The notes under the pieces: model-generated
The model's database searches: none
What the model was told of the DNA's origin: nothing
The model's input: the letters and a program-made list of their open reading frames with translations, nothing else
Position numbers and translations under genes: made by a program
Source: CALKYB01 sp964510575
GTDB lineage: Bacteria > Bdellovibrionota_C > UBA2361 > SZUA-149 > CALKYB01
NCBI GenBank assembly: GCA_964510575.1
Contig: CAZECN010000002.1
Coordinates: 62,001 to 126,000 of the forward strand
Direction of reading: 5' to 3'
Length of the DNA stretch: 64,000 nt
Shown here: piece by piece, positions 31,465 through 39,730 of the stretch
How the letters are laid out: each line of letters begins with the position of its first letter
How positions within the stretch are numbered: the first letter of the stretch is position 1

Positions 31465-33732
31465 ATGAGACTCTTATTTAGGCGCAATTTCTGCCTTCTA
31501 CTAGCGACCTTTTCATTGCTTACCCAGCTCTCCATGGATTCTGCGCAGGCGGAATACGGAGACCTTAGCTCTCCTGGTAACAAGTTTGTTAATGCCTCTT
31601 TGGTAGTAGACAGGGAAAGTATTCAGCCTGTCCCTGAACTTGATCAGTCAGTAGCGATGATCGGAGTAAATTTTCAAATCGAGCCTGGCTGGCACATTTA
31701 TTGGAGAAACTCTGGAGAAGCTGCACTGCCAACTACGGTAACTTGGGATTTACCCGATGGCTGGGAAGCTGATCACCTGAACTGGCCAGTGCCCGAAAAG
31801 TTTGTAGAGCAGGGAGATATAACAACTTTTGGTTACTCCGATCAGGTGATGCTTTTTAGTTCTTTGCGGACTAATGATGACCTTGAGGGAGAGCTCATTG
31901 TTAGAGCTGAGGTCAAATGGCTGGTTTGTAAAAACATTTGTGTTCCTGGAAGGACTAAACTTGAGCGAAGCATTAAAGTTTCCAGCAGCGATGCTTTAAC
32001 TGCTTCAGCTGACTTTGAATTATTTAAACAAGCTAAAAAACTTGTGCCGGAAAGTGTGTTGGCGCCAGAAAAGTTTGAAGCAGTAAAAGTGGATGGTAAG
32101 TTTTACCAGAGACTTGCACTTACTGGTGCGAGTTTGCAGGGTGTAAGTGAAAAAGACTTTCAGTATTTTCCTTATTCCGCTGATAGTCTTTCCGAGCAAC
32201 TAGCTAAATATTCAGAAAACCCTGCGGCCCTATATTTTCCTCAAGCCAAGGATAGTATCGAGGGTGTTTTAGTGATTAGCCCTGATGCTCAAGAAATACT
32301 TGGGTTACCAGCCCAGTCAGAAATAAAAATTGATTCAAAAAATGCTCTAGCCCATGCCAGTGCTATTAGTTTCGACTCAGAACCTAAGCCACTTACGCTT
32401 AGGTTGAATCATTATAAGGACAAAAATAAGGACCCTGACTCTTCTAAAGTAGCGGGTAAGCCTAAGGCTCTCAACGATGAAGGCAATCCTTTGCCCGCAC
32501 CTCTTAAGCCAGGTCTTTTTTCGGCTTTGGGATTTGCCTTGCTGGGCGGGATACTTTTGAACTTCATGCCCTGTGTGTTGCCAGTTCTCTCGATAAAGGC
32601 TTTTAGCTTGGTCGAGAAAAGCGAGAAGCCTAAGTCCAGCCGGGTCAGCAGCGCTCTAGCTTATCTGATAGGAATAGAGTTGGCTTTTTTGACCCTGGCC
32701 GGCTGTGTTTTACTTTTACGAAATCTGGGAAATCAAGTGGGTTGGGGCTTTCAATTTCAAAACCCAGGGTTTTTGGTAGCTTTGATCGTAATAGTTTTCT
32801 CCCTGGCTCTTAGTTTCTTTGGAGTTTATAAAATTAGCTTTTCTCTTCCTGGAAAGGGATTTTCTGATTCAGGTGGGGATGGTTTTTTAGGAGATGTATT
32901 CGATGGAATTTTAATTACCGTTCTCTCTACCCCATGTACTGCCCCATTTCTTGGTACCGCTTTGGCTTTCGCCTTTGCTGCTCCAGGTTATGGAGTTCTT
33001 TTTATCTTCGCTGTAATTGGACTTGGACTGGCACTGCCGTTTATTCTTTTGAGTTTTAGTGACAGTTGTCAGTCATTGCTGCCCTCTCCCGGAGCTTGGA
33101 TGAACTCCTTTAAGCAGCTAATGGGCTTTTTTCTGATAGCTACGGTTGTGTGGCTAATTTCAGTTTACCAAACAGTTGCTCCTCAAGGAGTTACAAGCTT
33201 GCTAATGGTTTTGTTTGTTGTCGCTCTTTTGCTCTGGTGTCTTTCCTTGAGTTCTATCTCTCAGTGGTGGGGAAAGCTGTTAACTTTTTTAGTTTTTGTT
33301 TTAGCTGTGGCTTTCTCTATTCAACGTTGGCCGACCATGGTTTCGACAGCGGAGGCTGGAGGATCTTTAAGCTCTAGCGAAATTATAGATTGGAAAAAGT
33401 ATTCGCCTCAGGCCTTGTCTGATGCACAGAGCAAATCTCAACCTGTGTTTATTGATTTTACAGCTCAGTGGTGTGTGACATGTAAGGCCAATGAGAAGTT
33501 TGTTATCGAAACTGAAACAATTGCCAAGGTCCTTGCTCAAAATAAATTTTTCTCCTTAATCGCTGACTGGACTACCGCAGACCCTGAGGTAAGTGCCGCT
33601 TTGAAAAAGTACGGTGGCACTGGAGTGCCCCACTATGTGGTCTTAGATCGTAGTGGAAAAGTCTCCAGTATTTTAGGTAGCGTTGTAACAGTTGAGGAAT
33701 TAGCTCAGGCTTTAAAAAGAGCTGCTGGGTGA
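31465..33732 (+). CDS. DsbD/ScsB-family thiol:disulfide interchange protein
   Basis: The 755-residue protein passes electrons from cytoplasmic thioredoxin to periplasmic partners. From ATG 31465 it has a signal peptide (MRLLFRRNFCLLL... to SAQA); in-frame ATGs upstream at 31390, 31411 and 31435 give implausible leaders. The N-terminal DsbC-like domain contains PGWHIYWRNSGEAALPTTVTW and CKNICVPG. The membrane domain has paired half-cysteines FMPCVLPVLS and STPCTAPFLGTAL. The C-terminal thioredoxin domain has WCVTCK. The N-terminal domain type is that of ScsB/DipZ-like proteins rather than classical E. coli DsbD. Likely clients are copper-stress or cytochrome c maturation proteins, none of which is nearby. 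Confidence 0.9.
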   Translation: MRLLFRRNFCLLLATFSLLTQLSMDSAQAEYGDLSSPGNKFVNASLVVDRESIQPVPELDQSVAMIGVNFQIEPGWHIYWRNSGEAALPTTVTWDLPDGWEADHLNWPVPEKFVEQGDITTFGYSDQVMLFSSLRTNDDLEGELIVRAEVKWLVCKNICVPGRTKLERSIKVSSSDALTASADFELFKQAKKLVPESVLAPEKFEAVKVDGKFYQRLALTGASLQGVSEKDFQYFPYSADSLSEQLAKYSENPAALYFPQAKDSIEGVLVISPDAQEILGLPAQSEIKIDSKNALAHASAISFDSEPKPLTLRLNHYKDKNKDPDSSKVAGKPKALNDEGNPLPAPLKPGLFSALGFALLGGILLNFMPCVLPVLSIKAFSLVEKSEKPKSSRVSSALAYLIGIELAFLTLAGCVLLLRNLGNQVGWGFQFQNPGFLVALIVIVFSLALSFFGVYKISFSLPGKGFSDSGGDGFLGDVFDGILITVLSTPCTAPFLGTALAFAFAAPGYGVLFIFAVIGLGLALPFILLSFSDSCQSLLPSPGAWMNSFKQLMGFFLIATVVWLISVYQTVAPQGVTSLLMVLFVVALLLWCLSLSSISQWWGKLLTFLVFVLAVAFSIQRWPTMVSTAEAGGSLSSSEIIDWKKYSPQALSDAQSKSQPVFIDFTAQWCVTCKANEKFVIETETIAKVLAQNKFFSLIADWTTADPEVSAALKKYGGTGVPHYVVLDRSGKVSSILGSVVTVEELAQALKRAAG

Positions 33733-33938
33733 ACAAGAAAGGCTTAGCTTTTTCTAGCCCTAATGAATAAACAACTAATATTATTCAATTTGTTGCAGTT
33801 TTTACTAGCAAAACTTTAGTCTTTATATTGTTAAATAGACCTATGGTTTTAATAGGAAATATGCTAGCCTAGCCCCCCGTTGGGCCGAAGTTCAATAGGT
33901 AGTAAATTTTTAACAATAAGCCAGGGAATAAAATTAGG

Positions 33939-35426
33939 GTGAGCGAAGAATACGCCAGTGACATGAGTGGGTTTGCCACTGCAAATCCCGAGAAGGTAAA
34001 ACGCTTCGAGCAGTTTGTCGGTTCCTTAAAATACTCCCTGAAGAGAGTGCATCCTTCTAAGATAGTTTTATTCTTAGTCTGTCTTTCGGTGACCGTAAAC
34101 TTTGTTAGACCTCAGGATCTACCAGGCCTTGGTTTTATAGGTGCTATTAGGCTTCCTATTATGGTTGCTTTTGTTACTGCAGTTTTTTGGTTTCCTCATG
34201 CCCAAAAAAATATCAGTAAACCTATCAAGTTAGTATTAGCCCTCCTGGGTATTCAAGCAATTCGAGGCTTGCTAGGTGCTGTTGATCCCACTGATTCTAT
34301 TATTCGTAATAACAGTGCTCATTTTTTTACTTTCAGAAATATGGCTATTCAGATGATTGGCCTTCACCTTCCGATAGTAGCCTGTCTGGCCTGCAAGCAA
34401 GGATTACGAGTTTTATCCTCGGTACTGGTTTGTATAGGCCTGTTTCTGGCTTTTTGGGGTCTTACCCATGCTGGTACGGGCCCAGGGGGCTTTGTGCAAG
34501 ATGAGAATGATCTTTGCTATGCTCTTCTTAATTTGATGCCTTTCTCGGTTCTTTATATGGCAACATCTGAACGTTCCTTTGTTAGAATGTTCAACCTTTT
34601 AGCATTTGCTGCCATGTTTGCCGGGGTTGTTTCTACGGTGTCACGTGGGGGGATGTTGGGTTTCGCTGCCTTAGGAGTATTTCTCTTTCTTCGTTCAGAT
34701 AAAAAGCCTTTGTTTATTTTAATAGGGCTTGTTGGAGCAATCGTAGCTATTCCAATTTTGCCTGATAAGTTTAAGGATGAGTTATTTTCTATTCAGAAGG
34801 ATGTTGGGGGCCACTCAGGGACAGTTAAGAAAAGAACTGATATGTGGAATATTACATGGATTGCTTTTAAAGATCCCAAGCATACGCCTTTTGGTGTTGG
34901 GATGCGTAATATTGGCCGTTGGATACCCGACTATGACCCAGAAGCAGGGTCCGCTTCAGCAGGTCAGAAGTGGGGAAGAGCTGTGCACTCGCTCTATTTC
35001 CAAATCATGGGTGATCTCGGTGCGGCCGGTTTAATTTTGATTGGCTTATCGGTATGGACGGTTTTCCGCTCCAATATGTTGATAGAGAGGCGGTTTAAGA
35101 AAGCTTTAAGAGCAATTAAATATTTCGGCAAAGAGAGGAGAATTGCATTACATAGGGATTACGGAGTCAATCCAGACGAAATCAACTCCTTGTTGAAGAC
35201 TTTAATGAAGGAAGGGATATATGTATGTAAGTTCGCAGTTGCCTTGAACACTGCCTTGGTGGGTGGAATGGCTGCTGCGGTGGGAATTTCTGTTCTCTAT
35301 TACCCCGTTATGTGGATGGTGATTGCTATCTCTGTTGCATTTAGTTTTTATGCTAAAAATCTTTTAGATAGAATTGAGCAGTTGTATGGTTTTATAGAGG
35401 GCAAAGCTGCTACCGGCTACAGCTAG
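33939..35426 (+). CDS. O-antigen ligase/polymerase-like membrane protein
   Basis: The 495-residue protein has about ten to twelve hydrophobic helices with one larger periplasmic loop (about 265-355) preceding GRAVHSLYFQIMGDLGAAGL, the H-[ST]-x-Y/x-x-G-[ED]-x-G pattern of the Wzy/RfaL O-antigen ligase family. The loop contains the functional R-x-x-x-W-x-x-x-W stretch (KKRTDMWNITWIAFKDPKHTPFGVG). Family members join or extend surface polysaccharides or glycosylate proteins; exosortase systems often include one. The start is GTG 33939; ATG 33963 is a possible alternative. The gene is followed by an intrinsic terminator at 35432. Confidence 0.82.
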   Translation: MSEEYASDMSGFATANPEKVKRFEQFVGSLKYSLKRVHPSKIVLFLVCLSVTVNFVRPQDLPGLGFIGAIRLPIMVAFVTAVFWFPHAQKNISKPIKLVLALLGIQAIRGLLGAVDPTDSIIRNNSAHFFTFRNMAIQMIGLHLPIVACLACKQGLRVLSSVLVCIGLFLAFWGLTHAGTGPGGFVQDENDLCYALLNLMPFSVLYMATSERSFVRMFNLLAFAAMFAGVVSTVSRGGMLGFAALGVFLFLRSDKKPLFILIGLVGAIVAIPILPDKFKDELFSIQKDVGGHSGTVKKRTDMWNITWIAFKDPKHTPFGVGMRNIGRWIPDYDPEAGSASAGQKWGRAVHSLYFQIMGDLGAAGLILIGLSVWTVFRSNMLIERRFKKALRAIKYFGKERRIALHRDYGVNPDEINSLLKTLMKEGIYVCKFAVALNTALVGGMAAAVGISVLYYPVMWMVIAISVAFSFYAKNLLDRIEQLYGFIEGKAATGYS

Positions 35427-35431
35427 CTCAG

Positions 35432-35459
35432 TGCTTATGAGGTGATTAAGCATTTTTTT
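35432..35459 (+). terminator. Intrinsic terminator after the O-antigen ligase gene
   Basis: TGCTTA at 35432-35437 pairs with TAAGCA at 35447-35452 across a 9-base loop, followed by seven T (35453-35459). It lies five bases after the stop. A second T-run follows at about 35464-35471. Confidence 0.8.
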
Positions 35460-35564
35460 GACCCTTTTTTTGTTTAAGGCTATAGGCCCAGTTGAAAGAT
35501 GACCTTTAGGTAGCTAGGTTGTTTTCTGAGTTAAACTTTTTTCAATATTTGGAGACCTATTCTG

Positions 35565-36170
35565 ATGGCTTTTACTCTTCCTGATCTTCCCTATGACTTT
35601 AAGGCTCTTGAGCCTCACATTGATGCTAAAACGATGGAGATTCATCACGGGAAACACCACGCTGGATATGTGGCAAAGTTAAATGCAGCTCTGGAGGGTT
35701 CTGACCTTACCAGTAAATCAATCGAAGAACTTCTAGCTGGCATTGGAGATGTGCCGGAAAAAATTAGAGGAGCTGTTCAAAATAATGGTGGCGGACATGC
35801 TAACCATAGTTTGTTTTGGAGTATTCTCTCTGCCAATGGTGGTGGAAACCCAGAGGGTGACCTTGCCTCAGCAATTGACTCTGAGTTGGGCGGTTTTGAT
35901 AAGTTTAAAGAAGCTTTCTCAAATGCTGCAGCTACACGTTTTGGAAGTGGCTGGGCTTGGCTATCTGTTAAAGGTGGAAAGCTTGTAGTGGAAAGCACTG
36001 CTAATCAAGATTCGCCTCTTATGGAAGGAAAGACACCAATTCTTGGATTGGATGTTTGGGAACACGCCTATTACCTAAACTACCAAAATAGAAGACCAGA
36101 TTATATCTCGGCTTTTTTCAATATTGTCGATTGGAAAAAGGTTGGTGAGAACTACGCTGCTGCTAAGTAG
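35565..36170 (+). CDS. sodA: Superoxide dismutase, Mn type (Mn/Fe family)
   Basis: The 201-residue enzyme converts superoxide to peroxide and oxygen. Metal ligands are His27, His81, Asp163 and His167 in IHHGKHH, NHSLFW and DVWEHAYY. Residues NNGGGHANHSLFW and the later ANQDSPL (Gln from the C-terminal domain) are those of Mn-type enzymes; Fe-type enzymes have the Gln in the N-terminal half instead. Cambialistic behaviour cannot be excluded. There is no signal peptide, so it is cytoplasmic. The start is ATG with GGAGA upstream. It is convergent with crcB. Confidence 0.95.
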   Translation: MAFTLPDLPYDFKALEPHIDAKTMEIHHGKHHAGYVAKLNAALEGSDLTSKSIEELLAGIGDVPEKIRGAVQNNGGGHANHSLFWSILSANGGGNPEGDLASAIDSELGGFDKFKEAFSNAAATRFGSGWAWLSVKGGKLVVESTANQDSPLMEGKTPILGLDVWEHAYYLNYQNRRPDYISAFFNIVDWKKVGENYAAAK

Positions 36171-36201
36171 TTTTAAGTTCTTCTGGGTGCTCGAATGTGC
36201 C

Positions 36202-36585
36202 TTAGGCCATTCGGGCAACCCAAGTTCCAAAACACACCATTAACAAACATCCTAGGAAGTGGAGCAAGCTGTGAGCGATGAACCACAGCCATTGGTTTTC
36301 TGTAATCAATTGCCATCCTTCTAGGGAAAAAGTTGAGAAAGTAGTAAGAGAGCCTAAACCACCAACCAACACGGCCAATCTAATTTCAGTTGACCAGCCC
36401 TTAGTTTGGGATAAGTGAAACAATAAGCCAATAAGGAATGCCCCTGTAAGATTGGCCAACAAAGTGCCAGCTGCAATATCTTGGGAAGCCTTAGAAAAGA
36501 ATTCAGACAGCAGCCACCTGCCTGTTGCACCTACACCAGCCCCAACCCAAAGATAAACCAAGTAAATTGCGGAGAAATCTTGCAT
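36202..36585 (-). CDS. crcB: Fluoride channel CrcB/FluC
   Basis: The 127-residue four-helix protein forms dual-topology dimers that export fluoride. Family motifs are GAGVGATGRWLLSEF near the start, GTLLANLTGAFLIGLL (the conserved Asn), and GGLGSLTTFSTFSLE, with the F-box phenylalanines and central Thr-Thr-Phe-Ser-Thr-Phe. It is a single-gene unit. I looked for a fluoride riboswitch in the 110-base divergent gap before the thiolase gene and saw none. Confidence 0.93.
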   Translation of the reverse strand: MQDFSAIYLVYLWVGAGVGATGRWLLSEFFSKASQDIAAGTLLANLTGAFLIGLLFHLSQTKGWSTEIRLAVLVGGLGSLTTFSTFSLEGWQLITENQWLWFIAHSLLHFLGCLLMVCFGTWVARMA

Positions 36586-36698
36586 GCATTGAGGCTATCA
36601 CGATGCAATGGCAAGGGAATCATAAAATCCATTGGTTGATAGCAATTGCTCGAAGCTTGCTGCTTACTGTCTCTATTTTTTTATGCTAGAGAATCGCT

Positions 36699-37877
36699 AT
36701 GGGACAAAAAATCTATATTTGCGCAGCCCGTAGAACCCCTATGGGTAGTTTTCAGGGTAATCTCGCCACAGTTTCAGCCGCCCAACTTGGAGCAGCTGTG
36801 ATTTCTGAAATTCTTGCTAGTTCTGGCCTAGGCGGCGAGCAAGTTGATGAGGTTATTTTAGGGTCTGTTCTTACAGCTGGCCAAGGACAAGCACCTGCTC
36901 GCCAGGCAATGATTGCCGCAGGCCTTCCTATTTCCACCCAGGCTTTAACCGTTAATAAAGTTTGTAGCTCAGGCCTAAAAGCAGTGATGCTTGCGGCAGG
37001 AAAGATTGAATTGGGAGAAGCCGATTGTATTGTGGCCGGAGGGATGGAGAATATGTCGCAAGCGCCTTTTCTCTTACCTAGTCTGAGAACTGGAGCTAGA
37101 CTTGGAAATGCGGAGGCCGTTGATTCGCTGATTAATGACGGTCTTTGGGATCCTTATAATGATCAGCATATGGGTAATTGTGCTGAGCTTTGTGCTGATA
37201 AGTATAAACTAACTAGAGAGGCACAAGACAATTTCGCTTTAGAGAGTTACCGAAGAGCTAACGAGGCAATTAGTTCTGGGCGATTTAGAGATGAGATTGT
37301 GCCTGTGACTGTAAAAAGCCGTCGAGGCGAGACAGTAGTTGAAGAGGATGAAGAGCCTGGAAAGCTTAAGGTAGAGAAAGTCCCAGAGCTTAGGCCTGCA
37401 TTTCAGAAAGATGGCACTGTTACTGCAGCGAATGCTTCATCGATTAATGATGGGGCTGCAGCTTTACTGGTTTGTAGTGAAAAGTTCGTGACTGAAAATA
37501 AGCTAACCCCTCTAGCTTCCATCGAGAGTAAAGGTTGGCATGCTTGTGAACCTGAATGGTTTACCACTGCTCCGGTTTCGGCTTTGAAAATGGCCTTGGA
37601 CAAGGCGGGGAAAAAAGTAGATCAAATAGATCTTTTTGAGGTTAATGAAGCTTTCTCTGCAGTGGCCTTGGCCTGTATGAAAGAGTTGGCAATTGATCAT
37701 CAAAAGCTAAACATTAACGGAGGTGCTGTGGCACTAGGTCATCCTATCGGAGCTTCCGGAGCTCGAATTTTAGTGACCCTTCTTCATGCCCTAAAGGCAA
37801 AAAAGGCTAAACACGGTGCGGTTGGAATTTGTAATGGAGGTGGCGAGGCTACTTCTTTGGTAGTGGAGCTAGTTTAA
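36699..37877 (+). CDS. atoB: Acetyl-CoA C-acetyltransferase (thiolase II)
   Basis: The 392-residue thiolase condenses or splits acetoacetyl-CoA. It has the acylation cysteine in LTVNKVCSSGLKAVMLA, the histidine in NVNGG-like INGGAVALGHPIGASGARI, and the C-terminal Cys in GICNGGGEATSLVV. The biosynthetic/short-chain subfamily is indicated by length and by GGMENMSQAPFLL. In this genome it can consume the acetoacetyl-CoA made by AacS at 22.9 kb. The gene symbol is the generic one; a PHB-linked phaA role is equally possible, but no pha genes are seen. thrS starts three bases after its stop. Confidence 0.93.
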   Translation: MGQKIYICAARRTPMGSFQGNLATVSAAQLGAAVISEILASSGLGGEQVDEVILGSVLTAGQGQAPARQAMIAAGLPISTQALTVNKVCSSGLKAVMLAAGKIELGEADCIVAGGMENMSQAPFLLPSLRTGARLGNAEAVDSLINDGLWDPYNDQHMGNCAELCADKYKLTREAQDNFALESYRRANEAISSGRFRDEIVPVTVKSRRGETVVEEDEEPGKLKVEKVPELRPAFQKDGTVTAANASSINDGAAALLVCSEKFVTENKLTPLASIESKGWHACEPEWFTTAPVSALKMALDKAGKKVDQIDLFEVNEAFSAVALACMKELAIDHQKLNINGGAVALGHPIGASGARILVTLLHALKAKKAKHGAVGICNGGGEATSLVVELV

Positions 37878-37880
37878 ATT

Positions 37881-39698
37881 ATGTCGGCTGAGGAAAAAAC
37901 TCCGGAAGAAGAAAAGCTTTATAAAATCCGTCACTCTCTTGCTCATGTGATGGCTCAAGCAGTGTTGCAGCTTCGTCCTAAAGCCAGGTTGGCATTTGGT
38001 CCACCGGTGGCTAAAGGATTTTATTACGACTTTGACTTTGGAGAAAACCCTCTGACTCCTGAAGACTTTCCTGAAGTCGAAGAAAAGATGAAGGAAATCA
38101 TTAAAGAGCGGCAAGAGTTTGAGCATTTCGAGCTACCAGCTGAGGAGGCAATAGATAAGCTTGAAAAGAATGGTGAAGTTTTTAAAGCTGAGTATGCCCG
38201 TGAGTTAGTTGAAACTGGCGAAAGTCGTTTAGGCTTTTATCGAAATGGGTCTTTTGAGGACATGTGTAAGGGGCCTCATGTAAAGCATACCGGAGAGATT
38301 AGAAGAGATTGTTTTAAGGTTGATAGTCTTGCGGGCGCCTATTGGCGAGGTGATGAAAAGAACCCTCAACTTACTCGTCTTTATGCCATCGCCTTTGAAG
38401 ATAAGAAAAAGCTAAAGGAGTACCTCGAACTTAGAAGGCTTGCTCAGGAAAGAGACCACAGAAAACTAGGTGCTGAACTTTCACTCTTTGTGATTGATGA
38501 TGATGTAGGTCAGGGACTACCTCTTTGGTTGCCTAATGGGACAGTGATCCGAGAAGAACTAGAGGCATATGCCAAGGAGATGGAATTTAAGGCTGGTTTT
38601 CAGCGAGTTTCCACTCCTCATTTGACCAAAGAGAGTCTTTATCACACCTCTGGTCACTTACCTTACTACAAGGATGGCATGTACCCACCGATGGTATTGG
38701 ATGATGGTGAGCCTTATTACCTTAAGCCAATGAACTGCCCTCACCATCACAAGATTTTTGCCGCTAGGCCCAGAAGCTATCGTGATTTGCCTTTTAGGCT
38801 TGCTGAATATGGTACCTGCTATAGGTATGAAAAAGCTGGTTCTTTGGCCGGTTTACTTCGGGTTCGTATGCTTAGCATGAATGATGCTCATATCTACTGT
38901 ACGCCAGAGCAACTTAGAGATGAGTTTAAAGACGTGTTGGATATGCATAAGGTCTACTACGAAAAATTTCGCCTTAGTGACTACTGGATGAGACTTTCAA
39001 TATCTGATCCTGAAAACAAGGAGAAGTTTGTTGATGATCCAGAGGCTTGGAAATCGTCTGAAAAAGTAATTCAAGAAGTTTTGGATGGTATTGGAGTTCG
39101 TTATGAGATTGGGGAAGGTGAAGCTGCCTTTTATGGTCCAAAAGTTGATTTTCAAATTAAGAACGTTGTTGGTCGAGAAGAAACGGCTTCGACCAATCAA
39201 CTAGACTTTGCAGTGCCTGAAAAATTTGGTTTGGTTTACAAAGGAGAGGATGGAAAGGATCATACTCCTTACTGTATTCACCGCGCGCCTCTGGGGACTC
39301 ACGAAAGATTCTTAGCTTTTCTAATTGAACATTTTGGAGGAGCTTTTCCTTCCTGGATGTCTCCACTTCAAGTACGCATAATTCCAGTAGCTGATAAGTT
39401 TCAAGACTACGCAGAGAACTTAGCTTCGAGTCTGAAAAACGATATGGTCAGGGTAGATATTGATACCAGTAGTGACTCCTTTAATAAAAGGATTAGAAAT
39501 GCTGTTACTTCTAAAATCCCCAATATGCTGATTGTTGGAGAAAAGGAAAGAGACAGTGAAGGCGTGGCTTGGAGACGTTATGCCTCTAAGGAACAGAGAA
39601 CACTTCCTTTTGCGGAGTTCAAAATCATTTTGCAAAAAATGGTTAAGGATAGGGTTATGGATAACTTTTCGGATGAAGTTCTTCCAGAGGCTAGCTAA
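37881..39698 (+). CDS. thrS: Threonyl-tRNA synthetase lacking the N-terminal TGS domain
   Basis: ThrRS charges tRNA-Thr. The 605-residue protein begins almost at the editing domain: HSLAH (His18/His22) appears after 17 residues, where E. coli ThrRS has a TGS domain of about 60 residues first. The rest is complete: the FYYDFDFGENPLTPEDF editing region, the class II core with MNCPHHHKIF (zinc Cys), RLAEYGTCYRYEKAGSLAGLLRVR (motif 2), NDAHIYC, HRAPLGTHERFLAFLIEH (motif 3) and an anticodon-binding domain (SPLQVRIIPVADKFQDYA onwards). No upstream in-frame extension is possible because the thiolase gene ends four bases before. No T-box or operator-like leader is seen. Confidence 0.95.
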   Translation: MSAEEKTPEEEKLYKIRHSLAHVMAQAVLQLRPKARLAFGPPVAKGFYYDFDFGENPLTPEDFPEVEEKMKEIIKERQEFEHFELPAEEAIDKLEKNGEVFKAEYARELVETGESRLGFYRNGSFEDMCKGPHVKHTGEIRRDCFKVDSLAGAYWRGDEKNPQLTRLYAIAFEDKKKLKEYLELRRLAQERDHRKLGAELSLFVIDDDVGQGLPLWLPNGTVIREELEAYAKEMEFKAGFQRVSTPHLTKESLYHTSGHLPYYKDGMYPPMVLDDGEPYYLKPMNCPHHHKIFAARPRSYRDLPFRLAEYGTCYRYEKAGSLAGLLRVRMLSMNDAHIYCTPEQLRDEFKDVLDMHKVYYEKFRLSDYWMRLSISDPENKEKFVDDPEAWKSSEKVIQEVLDGIGVRYEIGEGEAAFYGPKVDFQIKNVVGREETASTNQLDFAVPEKFGLVYKGEDGKDHTPYCIHRAPLGTHERFLAFLIEHFGGAFPSWMSPLQVRIIPVADKFQDYAENLASSLKNDMVRVDIDTSSDSFNKRIRNAVTSKIPNMLIVGEKERDSEGVAWRRYASKEQRTLPFAEFKIILQKMVKDRVMDNFSDEVLPEAS

Positions 39699-39726
39699 TT
39701 TACTGGTCAACTAGTTCACTGGTAAA
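39699..39726. terminator. Imperfect hairpin between convergent thrS and ABC permease genes
   Basis: TTTACTGGT (39699-39707) can pair with ACTGGTAAA (39718-39726) using two wobble pairs, around an AACTAGTT palindrome. It fills the 32-base space between two stops. Without a T-run it is only a possible two-way terminator. Confidence 0.3.
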
Positions 39727-39730
39727 CCGC

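Noticed and set aside
36586..36698. Fluoride riboswitch before crcB
   Set aside because: The conserved pseudoknot elements of the crcB motif are not present in the divergent gap.
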